Positions 55,980 to 64,000 of a stretch of DNA of 64,000 nt are shown one piece after another; the stretch's first letter is position 1, and every line of letters starts with the position of its first letter. Made by a program: the position numbers and the translations under genes. This DNA is from Mixophyes australis (lineage: Eukaryota > Chordata > Amphibia > Anura > Limnodynastidae), in NCBI GenBank assembly GCA_036250195.1, contig JAVHZZ010000003.1:338401375-338465374 (forward strand), read 5' to 3'. The notes beneath the pieces are model-generated. The model saw only the letters and a program-made list of their open reading frames with translations, did not search any database and had not been told where the DNA came from.

Positions 55980-56870
55980 GTGTGGTTTGTCTACAAATCT
56001 GGGCCATCAACAACCTATTGCAATTAAAGACTCAGGGCTGAGCTGTTTTCAGCATCTCCTATGGTACCTCCATAACCAACATAAAGACATGAAGATAGCG
56101 AACTACCAGAAGAGCTTTTGCGATCCCATTCTGCTACTTCAGCTTTAAGTGCTAGAGATGAGTCCAGTGGCCAAGAGACCAGACAGCCAACAGCATCTGG
56201 GAGATCCTTGCCCTAAAGACCCTGGTTTTATAGAATCCTTCTGTGGTCTAATAGAACAGATTAACTTTGGAGATAAAATACATTAGAACAATGCAGAATT
56301 AATGAAGAAAGATAAAAGCATGAAATTAAGAAAAAATAAGCAAAGAGTGGAAATATTAATAATGGAATCTCTTTAAAATCCTAGCAACTTTACTTTTAGG
56401 GATAAATTTGAAGGTAAAAATAAGAGCACGAAAAAGCAAATAAAAACAGAATCAAATGTTTTTAATAGGTCTGGGGATTTTCCACCACTCCCAGGTGGAA
56501 TCACTTCTGATCAAAGTGAATCTTTATAACCACCTTTTAAGCAAGTTCCAACACAGCAATGCAATTCTCCGACACATATTTAGTAATAGGATTCCTCAAT
56601 AAGCCATAGAGACATCCAAAATTAAGGAAGCACATATGTTCCACAACAGAAGATAGCATATGTCCGTAGTCTCGCTCAGCAACCATTTATCCTGATTGGT
56701 TCTCGGACTCAGCATTCTCAGAATTTGAATTTGATTAGCCAGCAGGTTGCCATAGCAACAATTGGAGCCTTCTCCTTCGTAGGGCCGCCATTTTGTGTAG
56801 TGCTACAAACAATCAACCTCCCTTTTCTGTAGTAGAAATGATTATAAAGCAGTCAGGGGCATAGATGGTG
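55980..56870. other. Intergenic sequence, nothing recognised
   Basis: No exon or repeat with definable ends. A CCAAT-like/ATTGG pair occurs near 56695-56765, not organised as a known element. Confidence 0.4.
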
Positions 56871-56879
56871 TTTACTAAG

Positions 56880-57795
56880 TGTAATGCCCCCGGTAACTGA
56901 AGGTGGGGGCTCTGGGGGGGGGGGGGGGTAAGGTAGTAAGCAGTGTGGCTGCATATACAGAGGGGAGGAGTCCCCAATCCCGTAGAGGGTGAGAAACCCA
57001 TATCACTAAAGAGAACCCCAAGAGAAGAGAAGCAGTTGTGGGAAAGCCCAGGAGGGGCAGAGAGAAGAGTGTTATAGCTCAAGGGATTTTACCCCCGCAG
57101 ATATGGTTCAGAGTAAACCAGAGGGTGGGTGTCAGAGCTTGAATAGAGAAGTAAAAAGGTTGAGAGTACACTGGAGATAGAGTATCAGAGCCTAAGCTGA
57201 GTTCAAACAATTGTGTGGTATCATCTACCCTGAGAAAGGATGAACTGCAGCTGAGAGTTACACAGAGAATTGTCAGAGTTGCATGTGTGCTGGAGATAAG
57301 CTACACTGTGGAGCCTGTGTATGTATATTGGAGACAGGTACAGGCTGAACTTGGAGTAGCTGTGGAACAACTGTCACCAGGAAAACCTGGTATGTTCTGT
57401 GAAAATACCAGCAGTTTAAGATGTGTGCTGGAGGAGTAAGGAAATATACTTACAACCATATTCATATTGCCCATTTAAGAACTGTGCTGGAGAGAGTAAG
57501 GAGCTGTCTATAGGTTCTTTATTTATTTGAAACCAAGTATTGTGCTGGAATGAAGAAGTAGCTTAAATAAAATAGTTAAGTTTGTGATAGAGATGGTCTG
57601 GAGCCCAAATTATGGAGCCATCTATTTGCACTGCACTCTAAGTTACGAAACCTGTCTCCCAAAACCTGTAAGGAGACTTTGTTGAAAAAAACCTGCATGT
57701 GTGGGGACCCTCTGTTCACCTACATCCAGGACCTAGCCAGAGCTAGAGAAGTAGGTGCACTGCCTAACCTGTGTACCTCATCACTACACAGTGAC
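56880..57795 (+). mobile_element. Candidate LTR, uncertain ends
   Basis: It begins TGTAATGCCCCCGGTAAC after TTTACTAAG. It contains a G run (56917-56928), repeated GTGCTGGAG-type phrases (57290, 57425, 57488, 57540), and AATAAAATAG (near 57568) that could be a poly(A) signal. The right end near CACTACACAGTGACA is a guess, and the flanks do not match. Confidence 0.3.
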
Positions 57796-57799
57796 AGTG

Positions 57800-58335
57800 G
57801 GTTCCAATAGGATAGTGTTAACTCAATCTCACAAGTACTTCTAATAATATATAATATAATATTTCGGTAATAAAAACAGTTTTCTAGTAATCTTAACCAG
57901 CTTGTGACCTCTTACAGAGTATCTATAGCTGCTAAGTCAGGTCATAACCCTGTGCCTGAACATTTTTGCATTTGTGCAGGGAAGTTTCTTGGAAACCTGA
58001 TATGGAGAAACCTTTAGAAGTGTAGAGGAATGAGGTCCTGATCAGAGCAGGCATATAAAAATGTATCCAGCACCTTATATACAACCTGCCCAGGAGTGGG
58101 TTTTGGGTTAATGCAATGACTAAGGTGGTTTTATTTGAGCACTTTTTCTAATTAGTACAATGGTTGGATATGTTTGGATGGGTCGGTCCACTTTCAATAT
58201 GAGACAAAAACTCTTCTTTTTCCAAGTGGTCAATATTTTTGGTGAAGTTAAAATTACTTAGGCTCTTGATAGCCAGAAGATGGAGTGGAAGAATTGGATA
58301 ACTCTTGGAAAATTATTTGGATTCAGTCCTTCATA
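57800..58335. other. Intergenic sequence, nothing recognised
   Basis: AT-rich; no gene or delimited repeat. Confidence 0.45.
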
Positions 58336-58343
58336 GTTGTGGT

Positions 58344-58686
58344 CAGGGCCGCCATCAGGGGGGTACAGGGGGTACTTTTGTACCGGACCCAGGCTCACCA
58401 GGGGGCCCGGTACAACAGCGCAACACAAACTTACCACAGGCAGATCACATGATCGCAGGAGAATGATTCCTCCACCCCTGCGATCGCATTCTGGTGCCTG
58501 GCTGTCATGGTTACAGCCAGGCTGAAGACATCAGCGCAGAGTAGCAGAGACCAGCGGACTGCAAGACAGCGGGCCCCCAGGTAAGTTTGTGTTGCGCTGT
58601 TGCTCATGGGGGGGCCCTCATTGGGGAAGGGGGGCGCTCACCGGGGAGGCCCGTACTGGGCCCCATGATTTCTGATGGCGGCCCTG
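58344..58686. mobile_element. hAT-type MITE, 343 bp, perfect 8-bp duplication
   Basis: It starts CAGGGCCGCCATCAGGGGGG and ends TTTCTGATGGCGGCCCTG. GTTGTGGT flanks it on both sides (58336-58343 and 58687-58694). Inner arms GCGCAACACAAACTTACC and GGTAAGTTTGTGTTGCGC are also inverted. The plus-strand frame at 58337-58525 is not a gene. Confidence 0.93.
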
Positions 58687-58831
58687 GTTGTGGTTCTGGG
58701 TGCATCATTTTCTCTTCTCTCCCTTTCCAATCCCTTACATTTTTGTAATTTATCTGAAGGGCTTCATGTAGTTTTAGATAATCGCTTTATTAGTTCCACT
58801 GGAGTCAGTAACATGTTTAATGTTTTTTAAT

Positions 58832-59590
58832 ACGACTAGTGGTAGAGTGGGTAATGGTGGTGATAAGGACTAGTGCTGGTAGAAGTGGGTTATGCTGGGT
58901 AATGTTGGTAATTAGAACTAGCGGTGGTGGGTAATGTTGGTGATTAGGACAAGTGGTGGTAGGTAAAGGTGGTGATAAGGACTAGTGGTGGTAGAGATTT
59001 GTAATGTTGGCGATAAGGACATCGATAGTGGATACTATTGGTCATTAGGACTTGTGGTGGTTGGTATTGTTGGTCATTAGGACTAGTGGTGGTGGGTAAT
59101 ATTGGTGATAAGGAGTAGTGATGTAGAGGTGGTGATTAGGACTATTGGTGGTTGGTAATGTTGGTGATTAGGACAAATGGTGGCAGTGGATAATGTTGGT
59201 CACTAGGACTAGTGGCGGGAGGTAATATTGGTGATTAGGACTAGTTGTGCTTGGTATTGTTGGTCATTTGGACTAGTGATAGTGGCTGATGTTGGTGATT
59301 AGGATTAGTGGTGGTGGGTACTGTTGGTGATAAGGACTAGTGGTTGTAGAGATGGGTAATGTTGGTAATAAGGACTTATGGTAGATGGTAATGTTGGTGA
59401 TTAGGACTAGTGGTAGTGGGTTATGTTTGTCATTAGGACTAGTTGTGGATGGTATTGTTGATCATTAGAACTTGTGGTGGTGGGTAATGTTGGTGATAAG
59501 GACTGGTGGTGATATAAGTGGGTAATTTTGGTGATTAGAACTAGGGGTGGGTGGCAATGTTCGTGATTAGGACTAGTGGTGGTGGATTAA
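58832..59590. repeat. Minisatellite, period about 33 bp, about 760 bp long
   Basis: Units based on GGTAATGTTGGTGATTAGGA followed by CTAGTGGTGGTGG repeat with substitutions and small length changes over the whole stretch. By length and period this is about 22-23 units. The plus strand is G/T-rich with very few C. Confidence 0.95.
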
Positions 59591-59594
59591 AGCC

Positions 59595-61085
59595 TTAGAT
59601 TAGTGTGTATTATGAGTTATGTATGGGTATATATTTATTTTATGTATAGACAAAAATGGATAATTTGAGTATTATGTCATAAAATGTTGTGGTGTAGATG
59701 TTGGTTGTATCGTGTTACATTTTAGAATATGTGTTTATACTTTCTTTCTGATAGAAGTATTTAAATAAACTGCTAATCAGCACATAATTGTCTATGTCAG
59801 TTTAATTGTTCTTGTTGTCTATATTGTATCATTTTATCAAGCAAAAAGCCTGAGTAGGAAAGGGCATATTTATTCACTGTGGCTTAGGGCACTGGAATGT
59901 CTATATATAGCTCTGAGGATGACAATTTCTGCTTTCTCTCTCTCTTCTGCATCTCACAAGCTTTTAACATATGAGTGTGTCTGACCAGGCAGTTTTAATA
60001 AAGAGGCAAAATGGATAATTGTCATGAGCCTACTAGGACAGGGGGCCCACAGGGGGTCCACCAAAGAACTTCATAGTATTGAAGTCTGGATTTATCCCTT
60101 TATCTCAGCCCACTGGAGTCTAGGAAGTCAAAAGACCCCTCAGTTCAAATAGGAGAGTCTCTCATTTCAAGTGTAAGATAAAATCTAAACATTCAGGTAA
60201 AAATAAAACAAAATACTGTTTCATAATCTACATACTAACCCTTATACTGCCCAAACATTAGTCCTGAATCTAAACTTACATTAGGATTTAAGCATCGACC
60301 TAGTCCCAGCCCTGCTCAAAGCTTAGCCCTAACCCAAGATCTGAAACCATCCTAAGTCCTAAAACATATATGATCTTGTGTCTGAATTTCGAAATAAAAA
60401 GAAACAAATTCTATCACAGATTCATTTAATCGGAGTAAACATTTTTGATTCTCCTCATGTTCCGAAAAGAGGGAGCACTAATGTGACCTTTCGTCTTTTC
60501 TCCAGAAAAAACTTAAAGCAGCCATGGGTCTAACTATGTGTTTAGATTGTGTCCATCCACATTTGCGAATTTAATAATAATCAAAATGTGTTTTCATAAG
60601 TTTGTTTAACTGAAAAGATGAATAATAAAGTTGGGTGAATGAAATTCATTTCACATAGAAGTGGATTTGACATAAGAATCCTTCAGCATTAGTTTGACAG
60701 GAATCTCTTATCATTACTCTGTGCTGTTCTTAACATTTAACCGCTCAGATTTGTGACATGTTGGTTTCCCTATTCCCACTTCACACTTGTGAGTTGGCAA
60801 ACCTGAAATATTCTGTGCTACTGCTAATTTAATAGTGGTCTTATTGCCTACCCACTTCATCTCCCACTTGTCTGTGTCTTCCACGTTTTGAAGAAAGAAT
60901 ACACTGTGTACATCTAAAAAGACATTAAAACATCATTTTAAAGCTTATACACTACACAGATATCATAAAAAGTTATTGATTAACAAGATGGTAAAAAAAA
61001 AAAAAAATTAAAGCTGAGGCCTTGCTAAGAGTCATATAGGAAAAGAATGCGACCTCTGTTTCTACAACACTTGAGGAACATAGAG
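59595..61085. other. Intergenic; degenerate CCTAA-like text
   Basis: Around 60235-60370 phrases such as CTAACCC, AGTCCTGAATCTAAAC and TAGCCCTAACCCAAG recur irregularly. It is a weak degenerate repeat, not a telomere array. An A run is at 60992-61005. Confidence 0.4.
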
Positions 61086-61090
61086 AGAGT

Positions 61091-61250
61091 GGGGCAGATT
61101 TATCAAATCCTCTAAAAGCAAAGGTGGAGGTGTTTCCCATAGCAACCAATCAGATTCCTGCACATTATAGAAAATGATAGCTGGAATCTGATTGGTTGCT
61201 GTTAGCAAAACCTCCACATAAATAAAAATAATACATAATAAATCTACCCC
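61091..61250. mobile_element. Palindromic MITE, relative of the 9556 family
   Basis: GGGGCAGATTTATCAAATCC and AATAAATCTACCCC are inverted ends. The arms keep ATAGCAACCAATCAGATTCC and GAATCTGATTGGTTGCTG. Other parts (GGTGGAGGTGTTTCCC) differ, so it is a sister family. The duplication is unclear. Confidence 0.75.
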
Positions 61251-61312
61251 ATAGTCTGACTCACAAGATACAGGCTTGGGAAACAATTTTGCAAGTAGAC
61301 AAACAATACCAG

Positions 61313-61487
61313 GGAGTATACTTACTAAACTGCGGGTTTGAAAATCTGTAGTTGTTGCCTATAGCAACCAATCAGATTCTAGTTATCATGTATTTAGTAC
61401 ATTCTACAAAATGACAGCTAGAATCTGATTGGTTGCTATAGGCAACATCACCACTTTGTCAAACCTGCAGTATAGTAAATTAACCCC
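61313..61487. mobile_element. Palindromic MITE, 175 bp, CAG duplication
   Basis: Member of the 9556 family with drifted ends (GGAGTATACTTACTAAAC and GTATAGTAAATTAACCCC). CAG precedes (61310-61312) and follows (61488-61490). The X-box-like GTTGCCTATAGCAAC and the CCAAT box are intact in both arms. Confidence 0.82.
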
Positions 61488-61490
61488 CAG

Positions 61491-63190
61491 GGGTCACATT
61501 CAGGAATCGCATGAGATATACAGCACATCCAGGATCCTATATCACATACAGAGTGATTACTGTAAAATTAGATTTGTAATTGAACGATATATTCAAGCAA
61601 AATACACAAAGTATACAAAATACATATAAGTATCTTACAACCACAACATATCACAAATATTCACTGCTGCAACCAGTTAGGATATTAGTTTAACTACTGC
61701 AAACTAATAAATAAATAAAAACAATTCTAAAAAAAATAAATATTACATTTTGATTGCATCAAACAGCATGGGAGCTGTAAAAGTAAAGAAAAAGTACATA
61801 AAATCTACATGAACTACAAGTGGGCTGAACTAAACTTTGCACAAGATCGTCGAAACAGATGAGTTTCAGTTTCTGCACAAAAAGCAGTGTATGAAAAATA
61901 GGCAGTGTACAGTATGTGATAGAAAAAGTGGTGTAATTGCCACACTGCTAAGAGGTTTGCACTCTTAAGTAATAAAAACAAATCATTAAGCTTACCCTGC
62001 ACTGTCAGGAAGTATAAAACAGTTCTTGAAACTTTGCAGTTACTATACAAAAGCTTTTCATAAACTTTGTTTCCTGATCTTCAATAAACATTAACATCAA
62101 GCTGCCACATGGCAATTAGTTGCCCCTTGAAATCAATAAAAAAGCAACAATTTAGAAAAAGCTGTACAGTAAAATAGGCCAATAATTGTTTCTTCCCAGT
62201 AGTGTGTCAAAACATTCTTCCAGACCATGTTCATGCATTCTATAGAACACAATAAGGCAAATGAAAAACCTTTATGAACTCTTTTTGAAATACTGTGTGG
62301 GAAAATATTGGTGTACGGTTTTGACTTAGGCTACATTAATATGAACAATGCAGATATTTATAAAGTAGTTAAGATGATGATACTTTAGATTTTAAAAAAA
62401 ACAAAACTATTTAGATTTCTAACTTTAGAATTAGGTCAAACGGAGTTGCTTAATAAGTGAAAACGCCAAGTGACTTCTCAAAGGGAAGTTGCGGGATATA
62501 ACGATTGCGCAACCAACCAATCAGAGGATTAGGTCGGGGGTTAAGACAGTCCACAGTAGCACAGATAACAAGAGGATGCATTTTTTTTCTGGGGAAGTGA
62601 AGTGATCAATGTTTTTGTAAACTCAGTGAAAGTTTAGATGAAAAGCTGATATTCTGTTTCATTTCTACACTTTTAGCCATTAAAGGGACTCGTTTTGATT
62701 TTGCTTTGTAAGAACTAACAAAAGGCCTGAACAATATACAGAAAAAAAGACAGATAATAATTAAGATTCTGTTATTTTCGCCTGGGAGCATAAGCAACTA
62801 ACTGTACAGTAGATTTGGAAATCGTGTGGGATTCCTCCCTGATCTCTTATACCGTAACTGGTGTTCTTGGTTATTGTGGTGTTACAGAAATCCCAGGCAC
62901 AAAGTAATCCCGAAGAGTAATTTAAAAGTCTACACATTAATTATCCAGGTTAATCCGGTGAATGTCATCTTGATCTATATTTTATTTCACACATTGAAAT
63001 CACTGACTAAGATGAGCACATGGAGAAATAAAGACACGCAGACATCATGGCAATTCTCAATGCAAATGTATTGAATCCTGTTCTAGGTGCATTCAAACAA
63101 AGTATAATATATGGGATTGCCCTACTGTAACTTGTATTGGTATGAAAAGTCACTGAGGAGTCTTGTGATCCTATAAAAGCTGAATGATGT
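61491..63190. other. Intergenic sequence, nothing recognised
   Basis: AT-rich; short open frames (61814-62050 minus, 62606-62797 minus, 62826-63074 plus) have no domain. Confidence 0.45.
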
Positions 63191-63197
63191 AGGCCAA

Positions 63198-63372
63198 GGG
63201 CTAGATTTACTAAGCTGCGGGTTTGAAAAAGTGGAGATGTTGCCTATAGCAACCAATCAGATTCTAGCTGTCATTTTGTGGAATGTACTAAATAAATGAA
63301 AGCTAGAATCTGATTGGTTGCTATAGGCAATATCCCCACTTTTTTAAACCCGCAGCTTAGTAAATCTAGCCC
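63198..63372. mobile_element. Palindromic MITE, 175 bp, CAA duplication
   Basis: Same length as 9556-9730 and differing from it at only about ten positions by my reading. CAA precedes (63195-63197) and follows (63373-63375). Both arms carry GTTGCCTATAGCAAC or its complement with the adjacent CCAAT box; the right arm has one change in the X-box-like motif (GGCAATATC). Confidence 0.92.
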
Positions 63373-63375
63373 CAA

Positions 63376-64000
63376 GTGTTTTATTCGGATCACAGATCTC
63401 TGGTGACTTTTCTGTAATCAATTATTTATTCTTTATAATACACTTTTTCCTAATAAACTGAAGTGATGACATCAGAGCTCAGGGATTCTACATAAAAGGT
63501 TTGTAGTTTTGTTATGATGTCTATCCTGGGTATGGTTGTCTGGAAAGGATTTGAACGATGTAAAAATAAAAATATACAAGCCAAAATAGTGTGAAAAATG
63601 TAATTAAGGAAATGACCCCAATGATCCAACTAGTTTTCTTTTTAGCGGTGGAGGGTAGGAGGGGAGCTGCATGTGTGTTTACATTTTTGATGATACTGGA
63701 GTTCTTTTAAAATTTTAAACCACTTTTTGTTTTCCATCTTAGAAATCAGTGTGTGCACCTATTTATTGTTGATTATGTAGGCAACTAATAAACACTTATA
63801 CCAGAAGAGTAGGCATCCCTCTTGCAAACAAAGGTACTCCCAGCTTTCTAAGTGCCAGGGATTGGGAGATATATCTGCTCTAAAACAAACCCCAAAAAAC
63901 CTCCCCTATCCCTGGCATTTCCCATTGACTGTAATAGACTGTACACGTGCCCGCATGTTCTAATGGAAGAAAGATTCTTTCCTCCGCTTGTATCAGAAAA
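63376..64000. other. Intergenic, with a short inverted repeat
   Basis: TGCCAGGGATTGGGAG (63853) and TCCCCTATCCCTGGCA (63904) form an imperfect inverted repeat about 35 bp apart. No gene is recognised up to the window end. Confidence 0.45.

Noticed and set aside
60235..60370. Interstitial telomere-like repeat
   Set aside because: CTAACCC words are sparse and irregular; no run of TTAGGG units.

Overview
This window looks like vertebrate, most likely anuran amphibian, non-coding DNA. It is AT-rich and full of short transposable elements. It holds repeated tRNA-headed SINE copies with a V-SINE-type core and a LINE-like GCGCTATATAAATAAATG(ATG)n tail. It also holds many short non-autonomous DNA transposons, long (TA)n tracts, an L2-like LINE end and a Penelope-like GIY-YIG relic. 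I found no host exon that I can support. Long open frames are rare, and those with recognisable protein similarity all belong to transposons. The species call is an inference from repeat style, not from a gene.

Layout. 1-12.7 kb: CATACTTG-type MITEs (1-187, 6024-6300, 8535-8825, 11299-11543, 12272-12564), V-SINEs (2190, 3457, 9947, 11808), small hAT MITEs (4185, 4568, nested 6828) and a palindromic MITE (9556). 12.7-21.9 kb: quieter sequence, a Tc1/mariner relic (about 13.64-14.66 kb), a 62-bp retroposed tail, a minus-strand LTR-like stretch (about 18.6-19.3 kb) and microsatellites. 21.9-27.4 kb: a GC-rich hAT MITE with four GCGGCCGC octamers, a degenerate tandem repeat, the C-terminal end of an L2-like reverse transcriptase ORF (23100-23594), an unexplained acidic ORF (25690-26043), and a cluster of insertions separated by (TA)n. 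29.5-36.1 kb: a hAT MITE, a palindromic MITE, the GIY-YIG relic with a tandem repeat, two nested hAT MITEs, and a probable solo LTR. 38-46 kb: V-SINEs (one on the minus strand), a 327-bp palindromic MITE, a Tc1-like fragment, and another CATACTTG element. 50-54 kb: (TA)n tracts, a TG...CA element, a tandem array of roughly 115-bp units, a decayed hAT transposase gene on the minus strand, and a truncated V-SINE. 55-64 kb: palindromic MITEs, a hAT MITE with a perfect 8-bp duplication, and a 33-bp-period minisatellite of about 760 bp.

How the parts relate. Many insertions can be delimited exactly from their target-site duplications, so the order of nested insertions can be read. The SINE tail resembles a LINE tail, which fits mobilisation by a LINE. 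The short hAT elements probably depended on enzymes like the one decayed at 52.4-53.8 kb, but no direct match between that gene and any MITE end is visible. The least expected observation is a palindromic MITE family whose arms carry an RFX X-box-like motif fused to a CCAAT box, present here in five copies. I did not find evidence of an operon, a CRISPR array, a toxin system or a clearly new gene system.
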